The notes below the pieces were generated by a model. That model searched no databases and was not told where the DNA came from. It saw only the letters and a program-made list of their open reading frames with translations. Positions 29,924 to 42,029 of a DNA stretch of 64,000 nt are shown here, piece after piece. The DNA is taken from the NCBI RefSeq assembly GCF_014211915.1, contig NZ_CP060039.1:1116001-1180000 (forward strand), in the 5' to 3' direction. Within the stretch, counting starts at the first letter, position 1. Each line of letters starts with the position of its first letter. A program made the position numbers and the translations under genes. The DNA is from Burkholderia cenocepacia. Its GTDB lineage: Bacteria > Pseudomonadota > Gammaproteobacteria > Burkholderiales > Burkholderiaceae.

Positions 29924-30367
29924 ATGGCATTCGGCGGGCTCGAGCACCACAAGACGTCCGCGCCGATGGCGGAGATCAACATGACGCCGCTGATCGACGT
30001 GATGCTCGTGCTGCTCGTCATCTTCATCATCACCGCGCCGCTGATGACGCACGCGATCCGGCTCGACCTGCCAAAGGTCGCGGCGAGTGTCGTTCGCGAC
30101 ACGCCGCAATCCGTCACCCTGTCGATCGACGACGCGGGCAAGCTCTACTGGGACGACGCACCGGTGGCGCTCGACGCGCTGCCCGCGCGGTTCAAGGCCG
30201 CCGCCGCGGGCGCCGCGCCGCCCGAGCTGCGGCTGCGTGCGTCGCGCGCGACGCGCTACGACGTGATCGCGCAGGTGATGGGCGCCGCGCAGGCCGCAGG
30301 CCTCACGCGGATCGGCTTCGTGACCGACGTGCCGCCGGCGGGTGCCCCAGCCGGCGCGAAACCCTGA
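29924..30367 (+). CDS. exbD: ExbD/TolR-family biopolymer transport protein
   Basis: A 147-aa protein: short cytoplasmic start, one transmembrane helix (about residues 23-45) with the conserved membrane Asp in MTPLIDVMLVLLVIFI, then a periplasmic domain. It pairs with the ExbB-like channel just upstream. GGAGGAACGACC precedes the ATG. The tail is Pro/Ala-rich. Confidence 0.88.
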   Translation: MAFGGLEHHKTSAPMAEINMTPLIDVMLVLLVIFIITAPLMTHAIRLDLPKVAASVVRDTPQSVTLSIDDAGKLYWDDAPVALDALPARFKAAAAGAAPPELRLRASRATRYDVIAQVMGAAQAAGLTRIGFVTDVPPAGAPAGAKP

Positions 30368-30463
30368 CGCGCCGCCGGGCCGCCGCGCCGGTCATCAGGC
30401 AAATTCTCGCTGTCGCCGGGTCGGGCCGCACGCCGCAAGACCGGCCGGATGCACCGGCGCTGA

Positions 30464-33256
<2,793 letters not shown>

Positions 33257-33294
33257 CGGCCGCCGGCCGTCGGACGTACCCAGAAGGAGCGAAG

Positions 33295-33846
33295 GTGATC
33301 CGCAGATCGTTTTTGATGCTCGTCGGCAGCGCGGTCGCGCTGTCGGCATGCGGCTTCCAGTTGCGCGGCCAGCAGGACTACGCGTTCAAGCACCTGTTCG
33401 TGGCCGGTGCGCCGGCGCCCGTCGAGGCGCGGCTCACGCGCCTCGTCCAGGCCGGCAGTGACACGAAGATCGTCAAGTCGGCGGACGACGCCGACGCCGT
33501 GCTGCGCATGTGGGAGTCGCGTGGCCAGAACACGCTGACGCTCAACAAGTACGGCTCCGCGCAGGAGTACGCGCTGTTCTACACGCTGAACTACACGCTG
33601 ACGAGCAAGGACGGCACCGTGCTGATCCCGCCGAGCGCGATCGCGCTGAACCGCGCGATGACGTACAGCGACCAGTACACGAACGCGAAGGCGCAGGAAG
33701 CCGACATCCTGTACGGCGACATGCAGAACGACGCGGTCGACCAGCTGATGCGGCGTCTCGCGATCGTCCACTCGCTGACGCCGGCGCCGGAGGACGTGGT
33801 GCCGGGCGTGGCGCCGCGCGCGCCGCTGCCGCCGCCGCCGCTCTGA
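33295..33846 (+). CDS. lptE: LPS-assembly lipoprotein LptE
   Basis: Outer-membrane lipoprotein that plugs LptD and assists lipopolysaccharide export. The 183-aa product begins with a lipoprotein signal ending LSAC (lipidated Cys at 19), followed by GFQLRG, the family hallmark. A GTG start at 33295 with AAGGAG (33283-33288) is used. The C-terminal 20 residues are Pro/Ala-rich. The leuS-lptE-holA order is the standard one. Confidence 0.92.
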   Translation: MIRRSFLMLVGSAVALSACGFQLRGQQDYAFKHLFVAGAPAPVEARLTRLVQAGSDTKIVKSADDADAVLRMWESRGQNTLTLNKYGSAQEYALFYTLNYTLTSKDGTVLIPPSAIALNRAMTYSDQYTNAKAQEADILYGDMQNDAVDQLMRRLAIVHSLTPAPEDVVPGVAPRAPLPPPPL

Positions 33847-33864
33847 TCGCGGGCGCACGCAGCG

Positions 33865-34958
33865 ATGCAATTGCGACTTGATGTGCTGGAGCCGCACCTC
33901 GCGAAGGGGTTGGCCGGGCTCTATACCGTGTACGGCGACGAGCCGCTGCTCGCGCAGGAAGCGTGCGACCGCATTCGTGCGGCCGCGCGCGCGGCCGGCT
34001 TTACCGAGCGTTCGGTGCATACGGTCGAGCGCGGCTTCGATTGGAGCGTGCTGCTCGGCGCGACCCAGGCGATGTCGCTGTTCGGCGAACGTCAGCTGAT
34101 CGAGCTGCGCATTCCGTCGGGCAAGCCCGGCAAGGAAGGCGCCGACGCGTTGAAGACGCTTGCGGCCACACCCAATCCCGACGCGCTGATGCTCGTCACG
34201 TTGCCGCGCCTCGACGCGGCCACGCAGAAATCCGCGTGGTTCACCGCGCTGCAGAACGGCGGCGTCGCGCTGAAGATCGATCCGGTCGATCGCGCGCAAC
34301 TGCCGAACTGGATCGGCCAGCGCCTGTCGATGCAGGGCCAGCGCGTCGCACCCGGCGACGACGGGCGCCGCGCGCTGCAGTTCATCGCGGAGCGTGTCGA
34401 GGGCAACCTGCTCGCCGCGCACCAGGAAATCCAGAAGCTCGGGCTGCTGTATCCGCAGGGCGCGCTGTCGTTCGAGCAGGTGCACGACGCGGTGCTGAAC
34501 GTCGCGCGCTACGACGTGTTCAAGCTGAACGAAGCGATGCTCGCCGGCGACGCCGCGCGGCTCGCGCGGATGATCGACGGGCTGAAGGGCGAGGGCGAGG
34601 CGATCGTGCTCGTGATGTGGGCCGTCGTCGAGGAATTGCGCACGCTGCTGCGGATCAAGCGCGGCACGACGGCCGGCAAGCCGCTCGCGACGCTGCTGCG
34701 CGAGAACCGCGTGTGGGGCCGCGCGAGCGGCTGATCGCGCCCGCGCTGAACCGCGTGTCGGAAGCGGTGCTCGAAAAGGCGCTCGCATTCGCCGCGAAGC
34801 TCGACCGGCAGGTGAAGGGGCTCACGGCCATCACGCCGGGCCGCCGCACGCAGGACGAACCTCCGCCCGACCCGTGGGACGGGCTGTTCCAGCTCGCGAT
34901 GACGGTCGCGGGCGCCCGCGGCGAACGACCGCCGACCGCGGGTCGCGTGCGACGCTAA
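33865..34958 (+). pseudogene. holA: DNA polymerase III delta subunit, with an apparent one-base frameshift
   Basis: Clamp-loader subunit needed for replication. The frame from 33865 codes the domains in order (YTVYGDEPLLAQEACD start, AAA-like core) but stops at 34734 after ...[12 protein letters not shown]. The family-like continuation [24 protein letters not shown] is in another frame and ends at 34958. Adding one base in the GGGGCC run near 34714-34720 would restore a 364-aa protein (VWG-x-RERL). Since holA is essential, a sequencing or assembly error is more likely than a true null; a truncated but working product is a second possibility. An ATG at 33865 follows lptE by 18 bases. Confidence 0.85.
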
Positions 34959-35077
34959 GTCCCGTTCGGGCCTTCAGCGCGCGCTGCGCAACCCGCTTAC
35001 AATGCTTCGATAGCTGGCGCGGCATATCGGCCGCTGCCCTGCACGGACGGCTGTCCCCGCAGATCGTCACCCCGGGA

Positions 35078-35113
35078 TGGCCGTCCCGGGTGGCCGTCCC
35101 GGGTGGCCGTCCC
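35078..35113 (+). repeat. Three tandem 13-base units before proA
   Basis: TGGCCGTCCCGGG repeated at 35078, 35091 and, shortened to TGGCCGTCCC, at 35104. They end 54 bases before the proA start and lie outside any gene. Confidence 0.8.
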
Positions 35114-35167
35114 CCGCTTCCCCACGAATTCATGCCGCCCCGCGCGGCTCGCTTCTCGAGTCACACG

Positions 35168-36439
35168 ATGGATATCGATCAGTACATGACCGACCTGGGC
35201 CGTCGCGCCCGGCACGCTTCCCGCGCGATGGCGCGCGCCAGCACGGCCGCGAAGAACGCGGCGCTCGACGCCGTGGCCCGCGCGATCGAACGCGATGCGC
35301 AGGCGCTGAAGGACGCGAATGCGCGCGACGTCGCCCGTGCCCGTGAAAAGGGGCTCGATGCGGCGTTCGTCGACCGCCTGACGCTGTCGGACAAGGCGCT
35401 GAACACGATGGTCGAGGGGCTGCGCCAGGTCGCGTCGCTGGCCGATCCGATCGGCGAGATCGGCAACCTCAAGTTCCGCCCGAGCGGAATCCAGGTCGGC
35501 CAGATGCGCGTGCCGCTCGGCGTGATCGGCATCATCTACGAGTCGCGCCCGAACGTGACGATCGACGCGGCCGCGCTGTGCCTGAAATCGGGCAACGCGA
35601 CGATCCTGCGCGGCGGCTCCGAGGCGCTCGAATCGAACGCGGCGCTCGCGAAGCTGATCGGCGAAGGGCTCGAGGCGGCCGGCCTGCCGCAGGACGCGGT
35701 GCAGGTCGTCGCGACGGCCGATCGCGCGGCGGTCGGCAAGCTGATCACGATGACCGAATACGTCGACGTGATCGTGCCGCGCGGCGGCAAGAGCCTGATC
35801 GAACGGCTGATCAACGAGGCGCGCGTGCCGATGATCAAGCACCTCGACGGCATCTGCCACGTGTACGTCGACGATCGCGCCGATCTCGACAAGGCGCTGA
35901 CCGTCTGCGACAACGCGAAGACGCACCGCTACGGCACCTGCAACACGATGGAGACGCTGCTCGTCGCGAGCGGCATCGCCGCGAAGCTGCTGCCGCCGCT
36001 CAGCAAGCTGTATCGCGACAAGCAGGTCGAGCTGCGCGTCGACGCGGCCGCGCGCGCGGTGCTCGCCGATGCGGGCGTCGGCCCGCTCGTCGACGCGACG
36101 GAAGAAGACTGGCATACCGAATATCTGGCACCGGTGCTCGCGATCAAGGTCGTCGACGGCCTCGACGTCGCGATCGAGCACATCAACCATTACGGCTCGC
36201 ATCACACGGATGCGATCGTCACCGAGGATCACGACCGCGCGATGCGGTTCCTGCGCGAAGTCGATTCGGCGAGCGTGATGGTCAATGCGTCGACGCGTTT
36301 CGCGGATGGCTTCGAATTCGGTCTCGGCGCGGAAATCGGCATCTCGAACGACAAGCTGCACGCACGCGGTCCGGTCGGCCTGGAAGGGCTCACGTCGCTG
36401 AAGTACGTGGTGCTCGGGCACGGCGAAGGCCGTCAATAA
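35168..36439 (+). CDS. proA: Gamma-glutamyl phosphate reductase
   Basis: Second step of proline synthesis, reducing gamma-glutamyl phosphate to glutamate semialdehyde with NADPH. The 423-aa aldehyde dehydrogenase-like enzyme has [20 protein letters not shown] near residue 122 and the catalytic Cys258 in [10 protein letters not shown]. The frame is open upstream to 34874 across the tandem repeats; ATG 35168 (MDIDQYM) fits homologues. The foreign two-gene cassette begins 21 bases after its stop. Confidence 0.96.
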   Translation: MDIDQYMTDLGRRARHASRAMARASTAAKNAALDAVARAIERDAQALKDANARDVARAREKGLDAAFVDRLTLSDKALNTMVEGLRQVASLADPIGEIGNLKFRPSGIQVGQMRVPLGVIGIIYESRPNVTIDAAALCLKSGNATILRGGSEALESNAALAKLIGEGLEAAGLPQDAVQVVATADRAAVGKLITMTEYVDVIVPRGGKSLIERLINEARVPMIKHLDGICHVYVDDRADLDKALTVCDNAKTHRYGTCNTMETLLVASGIAAKLLPPLSKLYRDKQVELRVDAAARAVLADAGVGPLVDATEEDWHTEYLAPVLAIKVVDGLDVAIEHINHYGSHHTDAIVTEDHDRAMRFLREVDSASVMVNASTRFADGFEFGLGAEIGISNDKLHARGPVGLEGLTSLKYVVLGHGEGRQ

Positions 36440-36460
36440 CGTTAAGCGGGAGAGGTTTGC

Positions 36461-37864
36461 ATGCTCACAAGGCTTCGCGTCAAGGGGTTCAAAAGCCTCG
36501 ACGATGTTACTGTCGACTTCGGGCCATTTACTTGCATTGCTGGAGCAAACGGAGCGGGGAAATCCAATCTCTTTGATGCGATCGTGTTTTTATGTGATTT
36601 GGCGGATATGCCGATCATCGCGGCGGCGAACCGAGTTAGAGATCGAGACGGTAAGCGTTTCGGATCCGTCGGGGCAATTTTTACAAGATACAGAGACGGA
36701 AGTGCTGACGCGCTAGAAATCGAGGCTGAGTTCTTGGCGCCCGGCGCCGTTGTCGATGACTTTGGCCGCCACGGAGCACCCAACGTCACGCTTCTGAGAT
36801 ACCGGATTGCGCTTGGCTACACCTTGGACGAGAAATCAGGGAGTGAGCGGATTCAGTTGCTCGATGAGGTACTTGAGTATGTTCCCAAACGCGGTTTTCG
36901 CCGAAACCTGTTTCCACATGGCGATAATTTTTGGGAATCGGTAAAGGGTGGAACGAAGACGTCGAATTTTATATCGACAGAAAAATCTCCTGACGGTCAG
37001 GCAACCGTAAAGATTCACCAGGATTCGGGCACGAGTAGAGGACGACCGGAGAGCATCCCAGCATTCGGTATGGAGCGAACCGCCTTAAGCGGCATCAATA
37101 CGATTGATAGGCCTACAGCGTTGGCTGCACGAAGGGAGATGCAATCGTGGGCGTTGTTGCAACTTGAACCGTCCGCACTCCGGCAACCTGATGATTTTTC
37201 AACGCCGTCAGATATTCATGTGGCTCCATCGGGCGCTCACATGCCGGCCACACTCAAGTCGTTGAACAAGGATTCTGAAGTCGCCAACCGGTTGTCTGAG
37301 CTTATTCCGGGTGTTGCGGAGCTTTCCGTCGAAGTCGACGACAGGCGGGAGCTGAAAACGCTCTACCTAACGAATCAGGATGGAATAAGGTATCCGGCGA
37401 AGGCGCTTTCCGACGGCACGCTACGGTTCCTCGCATTGGCGATTATCCACGCAGATCCATTAGCGGGTGGAGTGATCTGCTTGGAGGAGCCGGAGAATGG
37501 GATTCATCCGTCCAGGGTTCGCGCTATGACGCAATTATTGCGCGATATGGCGGTTAACCCCCATCGGCCAGTGGGCGAAGAAAATCCTTTGCGCCAAGTG
37601 ATCATCAATACACATTCACCGTTGGTGGTGCAGGAATTGAAGGCTGACGATCTTGTTGTTTGCCAGCAATATCGGCGAAAAGGCGCCACGTTTAGTACAT
37701 TCGGTTTTTTGGCTAAGACATGGCGAGCAGAAAAGATGCCCGATCAGAAGACAACTTCGCTGAGTACGCTGCTGGCTTATCTCAATACCGACGAGGGTGG
37801 CGCTGGGGAGCAAGGGTCTACAGTTGGCGCGTTGTTGCGTGAACAGTTGCAACTCTTTTCGTAA
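36461..37864 (+). CDS. AAA-family (SMC/OLD-like) ATPase of a probable defence cassette
   Basis: A 467-aa predicted ATPase. The N-terminus MLTRLRVKGFKSL plus Walker A GANGAGKS (residues 28-35) is typical of RecF/SMC/OLD-type ATPases. A signature-like ALSDGTLRFLAL lies near 314-325, Walker B with ICLEEPENGIHP near 338-349, and a switch histidine in INTHSPLVV near 381-389. It has no fused TOPRIM domain, unlike OLD or GajA; a small TOPRIM-like protein is encoded 11 bases downstream. GC is clearly lower than in proA: I counted 61 G+C in 120 bases (36541-36660) against 41 in 60 (40201-40260). Anti-phage function is inferred from this architecture and the foreign composition. Confidence 0.8.
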   Translation: MLTRLRVKGFKSLDDVTVDFGPFTCIAGANGAGKSNLFDAIVFLCDLADMPIIAAANRVRDRDGKRFGSVGAIFTRYRDGSADALEIEAEFLAPGAVVDDFGRHGAPNVTLLRYRIALGYTLDEKSGSERIQLLDEVLEYVPKRGFRRNLFPHGDNFWESVKGGTKTSNFISTEKSPDGQATVKIHQDSGTSRGRPESIPAFGMERTALSGINTIDRPTALAARREMQSWALLQLEPSALRQPDDFSTPSDIHVAPSGAHMPATLKSLNKDSEVANRLSELIPGVAELSVEVDDRRELKTLYLTNQDGIRYPAKALSDGTLRFLALAIIHADPLAGGVICLEEPENGIHPSRVRAMTQLLRDMAVNPHRPVGEENPLRQVIINTHSPLVVQELKADDLVVCQQYRRKGATFSTFGFLAKTWRAEKMPDQKTTSLSTLLAYLNTDEGGAGEQGSTVGALLREQLQLFS

Positions 37865-37875
37865 GCGGGTGGCGC

Positions 37876-38490
37876 GTGAATTTCATTCGTTACACGCTTC
37901 TCGGAGACGGGAGCTCGGACGCCGTGCTCCTACCAATTATTCGTTGGGTTATCGATCAACATTTTCCTGATTTGATGACGATTGGCGAATTCGCTCGAAG
38001 TGGTTTGCCGCCAGCGGCAGCCGGACTGCAAACTCGTATAGCTAAGGCGAGAGTACTTTACGAATACGATGTGCTATTCGTGCATCGCGATGCAGAGCGA
38101 GATGGTTACGACACAAGGCGCCAACAATTGGCTGAGGAATTGGCCGATCTTGTCGATTACTGGATTCCGATCATTCCTGTTCGGATGACTGAGGCGTGGC
38201 TGCTCGGGAACGAAGCCGCTCTGCGGCGGGCTGCAGAGAATCCGAACGGCAACGTTTCGCTGGACATCCCGCCTCGAAATCGTTGGGAGTCGCTTCCGGA
38301 TCCGAAAGAAGAGCTGTTTCGAATATTGCGTAAGGCGTCGAACCGCCCATCCCGCCGTGCAATCAACGAAGGGCTATGTCGCAGTAGAGTCGCGGAGTTG
38401 ACGCCGGACTTTACGCATTTGCGGCCGCTGCCCTCTTTTAGCGCATTTGAGGCGGATGTTATTGCGACGTTTCGCGAGTTTGAGGAGTAG
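37876..38490 (+). CDS. TOPRIM-like (DUF4276-type) protein, partner of the upstream ATPase
   Basis: A 204-aa protein of low-GC composition. The start RYTLLGDGSSD (residues 5-15) resembles the acidic EGxSD opening of DUF4276/TOPRIM-like proteins. LFVHRDAERDG (67-77) supplies a second acidic cluster where TOPRIM nucleases hold DxD, and PVRMTEAWLLGNEAALR (near 98-114) matches the family's EAWLL segment. It would be the effector, possibly a nuclease, working with the ATPase. GTG 37876 is the start (GGGTGGC before it). Its stop lies four bases before hemJ. The family assignment is from memory of motifs and should be tested by profile search; nuclease activity is not proven. Confidence 0.6.
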   Translation: MNFIRYTLLGDGSSDAVLLPIIRWVIDQHFPDLMTIGEFARSGLPPAAAGLQTRIAKARVLYEYDVLFVHRDAERDGYDTRRQQLAEELADLVDYWIPIIPVRMTEAWLLGNEAALRRAAENPNGNVSLDIPPRNRWESLPDPKEELFRILRKASNRPSRRAINEGLCRSRVAELTPDFTHLRPLPSFSAFEADVIATFREFEE

Positions 38491-38493
38491 TAG

Positions 38494-38916
38494 ATGGCAA
38501 TGCTCTGGGTCAAGACGTTCCATGTCGTTCTGATCGCCGCGTGGTTCGCGGGGCTGTTCTACCTGCCGCGCATCTACGTGAACCTGGCCATGGAGACCGA
38601 TCCGGCCGCGGTGCGGCGCCTGCTGCTGATGGCGCGCAAGCTGTTCCGTTTCATGACGATGATCGCGGTGCCCGCGCTCGCGTGCGGGCTGTGGCTGTGG
38701 CTCGTGATCGGCATCGGCCAGGGGCAGGGCTGGATTCACGCGAAGGTGACGGTGGTGCTGCTGCTGATCATCTATCACGCGTATTGCGGGCACCTGCTGA
38801 AGGTGTTCGAGCGCGGCGAGAACCGCCGCACCGACAAGTGGTATCGCGTGTTCAACGAGTTGCCGGTGCTCGGCATGCTCGCGGCGGTCGCGCTGGTGGT
38901 GATCAAGCCGTTCTGA
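38494..38916 (+). CDS. hemJ: HemJ-type protoporphyrinogen IX oxidase (CopD-like membrane protein)
   Basis: A 140-aa membrane protein with four hydrophobic helices. The start MLWVKTFHVVLIAAWFAGLFYLPR, with its conserved His and Arg, and the later KVTVVLLLIIYH segment match the UPF0093/HemJ family, which oxidises protoporphyrinogen in haem synthesis. GC returns to the host level exactly at this gene. ATG at 38494 or 38500 are both possible. In relatives without the cassette it is expected directly after proA; that is recall, not seen here. Confidence 0.82.
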   Translation: MAMLWVKTFHVVLIAAWFAGLFYLPRIYVNLAMETDPAAVRRLLLMARKLFRFMTMIAVPALACGLWLWLVIGIGQGQGWIHAKVTVVLLLIIYHAYCGHLLKVFERGENRRTDKWYRVFNELPVLGMLAAVALVVIKPF

Positions 38917-39010
38917 GCGGCGCGGCCGGCGAAACCGTCGCCGTCGAATCATGCGCAACGGCGCCCCTCGGGGCGCCGTCGTTCGTTTACGCGCGGCGTT
39001 TCGCGAACCG

Positions 39011-39859
39011 CTACTCCTTCGTCGGATCGTCGATCCGCCTGCGCGTGATCGCTTCCTTCGCGCGGCCGACGCGTTCCATCAGCGCCGGCCCGCGCGACAG
39101 CGCGACGCCGACCGCGAGGATGTCGCCGATCGCGAGATGCGACATCCGCGAGGTCATCGGCGAGAACACATCCGTTTCCTCGGCGACGTTCGACGCGAGG
39201 CTGACCGTCGCGAGCTTCGCGAGCGGCGAATGGCTCTGCGTGATCGCGACGACTTTCGCGCCGCACGCGAGCGCGGAGCGCGCGGCGTCGACGATGTCGC
39301 GCGTGCGGCCGGTGTTCGAGATCGCGACGACGACGTCGTGCGGCCCGAGCAGCGCCGACGACATCGAGAACGTGTGCGGGTCCGAATACGCGACGCTCGG
39401 CACGCCGAGCCGGAAGAACTTGTGCTGGATGTCCTGCGCGGCGATGCCCGAGCCGCCGGCGCCGTAGAACTCGATGCGCGACGCGTTCGACAGCAGCGCG
39501 ATCGCGTCGGCGACGCTGCCGGCGGACAGGCTGTTGCGCACCTCGATCAGCGCGCCGATCGTGCGGTCGAACACCTTGCCGATGATGCCGGGCGCCGGTT
39601 CGTTCGGCTCGACGTCGCGATACACCGACGACACGCCCGGCGCGACGCTCTGCGCGAGCCGGATCTTGAATTCGCGAAAGCCGCTGCAGCCGAGCGCCTG
39701 GCAGAAGCGCGCGATGGTCGGCTGGCTGACGCCGGCGCGCATCGACAGCTCGGTCATCGCGAGGTCGAGCACCTCGCGCGGCGCGGCGAGGATGTAGTCG
39801 GCGAGCTTGCGCTCGGACGGGCGCAACTCGGCGCGGATCGCTTCAATGCGAGGCAGCAT
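39011..39859 (-). CDS. hexR: HexR, RpiR-family repressor of glucose catabolism
   Basis: A 282-aa regulator with an N-terminal RpiR helix-turn-helix (TELSMRAGVSQPTIARFCQALGC, about residues 36-58) and a SIS sugar-phosphate domain (about 125-260, with FYGAGGSGIAAQDI and AISNTGRTRDIV). HexR proteins bind KDPG and repress Entner-Doudoroff genes. It is divergent from edd with 294 bases between, and TTGTAG...CTACA-type palindromes lie near both genes, which fits autoregulation and control of edd-eda. Confidence 0.9.
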   Translation of the reverse strand: MLPRIEAIRAELRPSERKLADYILAAPREVLDLAMTELSMRAGVSQPTIARFCQALGCSGFREFKIRLAQSVAPGVSSVYRDVEPNEPAPGIIGKVFDRTIGALIEVRNSLSAGSVADAIALLSNASRIEFYGAGGSGIAAQDIQHKFFRLGVPSVAYSDPHTFSMSSALLGPHDVVVAISNTGRTRDIVDAARSALACGAKVVAITQSHSPLAKLATVSLASNVAEETDVFSPMTSRMSHLAIGDILAVGVALSRGPALMERVGRAKEAITRRRIDDPTKE

Positions 39860-39911
39860 GGGACGGCACGTGGAAATCGGGTTCGGATGAGCGAGTGTAT
39901 CGCAATCGAAT

Positions 39912-39926
39912 TGTAGAAAATCTACA
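39912..39926. promoter_or_regulatory. HexR-type operator near hexR
   Basis: TGTAGA-AAA-TCTACA, a perfect 6-3-6 palindrome preceded by T, 53 bases upstream of hexR. It resembles the known HexR consensus TTGTA...TACAA. Confidence 0.65.
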
Positions 39927-40045
39927 TGAAAATACTAGCGCAATTGCAATGGTTTCGATGCGAGGTTAGCGACGCTAATTAGGGTTTTCACTGATTAAAG
40001 CCTTGCTGGTAGCGGGAATGGCGGTTGCGGGCGCGCTAATCAGCA

Positions 40046-40074
40046 TTGCGTGCTTGTAGTTTTTCTACTAGACT
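40046..40074 (+). promoter_or_regulatory. edd promoter with HexR-type site in the spacer
   Basis: TTGCGT (40046-40051), 17 bases, TAGACT (40069-40074). TTGTAG-TTTTT-CTACTA (40054-40070) occupies the spacer and -10, so a bound HexR would block polymerase. The hexamers are imperfect. Confidence 0.6.
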
Positions 40075-40153
40075 GCCTTCGTTCGATCGACGAAGCTCGA
40101 CCGTCCCCACGATTCCAACCGCCGGTGTCGGCCGGCATACAGGAGCGCCCAGC

Positions 40154-42010
40154 ATGACGTCGCTGCACCCCACTTTGGCGAAGGTCACCGAACGCGTGAT
40201 CGCCCGCAGCCAATCGACCCGTTCCGCCTATCTGCAGCGCATCGACGGCGCGCAAGGCAAGTTCCCGGCACGCGGCGCGCTGTCGTGCGCGAACCTCGCG
40301 CACGGCTTCGCGGGCCTCGAGGGCAACGACAAGTTCGCGATCAAGGCGATTCGCGAGCCGAACATCGGCATCGTGTCCTCGTACAACGAGATGCTGTCCG
40401 CGCACGCGCCGTACAAGGATTTCCCCGAGATCATCAAGGCGGCCGCGCGTGAAAACGGCGGGGTCGCGCAGTTCGCGGGCGGCGTGCCGGCGATGTGCGA
40501 CGGCGTCACGCAGGGCAACCCGGGGATGGAGCTGTCGCTGTTCTCGCGCGAAGCGATCGCGATGGGCACGGCGATCGCGCTCACGCACAACATGTTCGAC
40601 GCGGCGCTCTGCCTCGGCATCTGCGACAAGATCGTGCCGGGCCTCTTGATCGGCGCGCTGCAGTTCGGCCACCTGCCGACGATCTTCGTGCCGGCCGGCC
40701 CGATGACGAGCGGCCTGTCGAACGACGACAAGGCGAAGATCCGCCAGCAGTTCGCGACCGGCCAGGTCGGCCGCGACGCGCTGCTCGAAGCCGAATCGGC
40801 TGCATATCACGGCCACGGCACCTGCACGTTCTACGGCACCGCGAACAGCAACCAGATGCTGATGGAGCTGATGGGGTTGCACCTGCCGGGTTCGGCTTTC
40901 GTTCACCCGCACACGCCGCTGCGCACCGCGCTGACGGCCGAAGCCGCGCGCCGCGTGCTCGACCTGACCGTCGAGCGCGGCCACTACACGCCGATCGGCC
41001 ATGTGATCGACGAAAAGGCGATCGTCAACGGCATCGTCGCGCTGCTCGCGACGGGCGGCTCGACCAACCACACGCTGCACTTGGTCGCGATCGCGCGCGC
41101 GGCCGGCATCCTGATCGACTGGAACGACTTCGACGAGCTGTCTGCCGTCGTGCCGCTGCTCGCGAAGATCTACCCGAACGGCAAGGCCGACGTGAACCAT
41201 TTCCACGCGGCGGGCGGTGTCGCGTTCCTGGTACGCAACCTGCTCGAAGGCGGGCTGCTGCACGAGGACGTGACGACGGTCGCAGGCAAGGGGCTTGCGC
41301 ACTACACGAAGGAGCCGAAGCTGATCGACGGCAAGCTGACGTGGGTCGACGGCGCGGCCGAGAGCCACGACACGAAGGTGCTGCGCGGCATTCGCGAGCC
41401 GTTCCAGCCGGACGGCGGCCTGCGCCTGATGCAGGGCCGGCTCGGCCGCGGCGTGATCAAGATCTCGGCGGTCGCGCCCGAGCACCGCAAGGTGACGGCG
41501 CCCGCGATCGTGTTCGACTCGCAGGAAGCCGTGCAGGAAGCGTTCGATCGCGGCGAGCTGAAGCGCGATTTCGTCGCGGTGGTGCGCTTCCAGGGCGCGC
41601 GCGCCAACGGCATGCCCGAGCTGCACCGTTTGACGCCGCTGCTCGGCGTGCTGCAGGATCAGGGCTTCCACGTCGCGCTGGTGACCGACGGCCGCATGTC
41701 GGGCGCATCGGGCAAGGTGCCGGCCGTGATCCACGTGTCGCCGGAGGCGCTGCTGGCCGGCCCGATCGGCAAGGTGAAGACGGGCGACATGCTCGTGATC
41801 GACGCTGAAGCCGGCGTGCTCGACATCGAGGTCGACGACGCCGAGTGGCACGCGCGCCCGGTCGCGCAGCCGCGGCACCAGGCCGAGAACGAAGTCGGTT
41901 TCGGGCGCGAACTGTTCGGCGTGTTCCGCGCGGCCGCGGCGCCGGCCGAGCAGGGCGCATCGGTTTTCGGGACGCTGGTCGGCGAAACGGCCGCCCACGT
42001 CGCCGCATGA
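40154..42010 (+). CDS. edd: Phosphogluconate dehydratase
   Basis: First enzyme of the Entner-Doudoroff pathway, dehydrating 6-phosphogluconate to KDPG. The 618-aa IlvD/Edd-family protein has the expected segments [26 protein letters not shown], and [15 protein letters not shown], with Cys residues for the 4Fe-4S cluster, and near the C-terminus [16 protein letters not shown] 40154 has AGGAG at 40141-40145. eda begins 19 bases after the stop. Regulated by HexR on sequence evidence. Confidence 0.96.
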   Translation: MTSLHPTLAKVTERVIARSQSTRSAYLQRIDGAQGKFPARGALSCANLAHGFAGLEGNDKFAIKAIREPNIGIVSSYNEMLSAHAPYKDFPEIIKAAARENGGVAQFAGGVPAMCDGVTQGNPGMELSLFSREAIAMGTAIALTHNMFDAALCLGICDKIVPGLLIGALQFGHLPTIFVPAGPMTSGLSNDDKAKIRQQFATGQVGRDALLEAESAAYHGHGTCTFYGTANSNQMLMELMGLHLPGSAFVHPHTPLRTALTAEAARRVLDLTVERGHYTPIGHVIDEKAIVNGIVALLATGGSTNHTLHLVAIARAAGILIDWNDFDELSAVVPLLAKIYPNGKADVNHFHAAGGVAFLVRNLLEGGLLHEDVTTVAGKGLAHYTKEPKLIDGKLTWVDGAAESHDTKVLRGIREPFQPDGGLRLMQGRLGRGVIKISAVAPEHRKVTAPAIVFDSQEAVQEAFDRGELKRDFVAVVRFQGARANGMPELHRLTPLLGVLQDQGFHVALVTDGRMSGASGKVPAVIHVSPEALLAGPIGKVKTGDMLVIDAEAGVLDIEVDDAEWHARPVAQPRHQAENEVGFGRELFGVFRAAAAPAEQGASVFGTLVGETAAHVAA

Positions 42011-42029
42011 ATTTCAAGGAGCCAATTCA

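Noticed and set aside
36461..38490. Cassette read as Gabija, PARIS or a retron
   Set aside because: No UvrD-like helicase, no TOPRIM fused to the ATPase, no reverse transcriptase; the second protein resembles DUF4276-type sequences more than the PARIS effector, though this rests on motif recall.
38951..39916. Plus-strand frame opposite hexR
   Set aside because: Arg-rich shadow of the HexR gene, which has clear helix-turn-helix and SIS domains.
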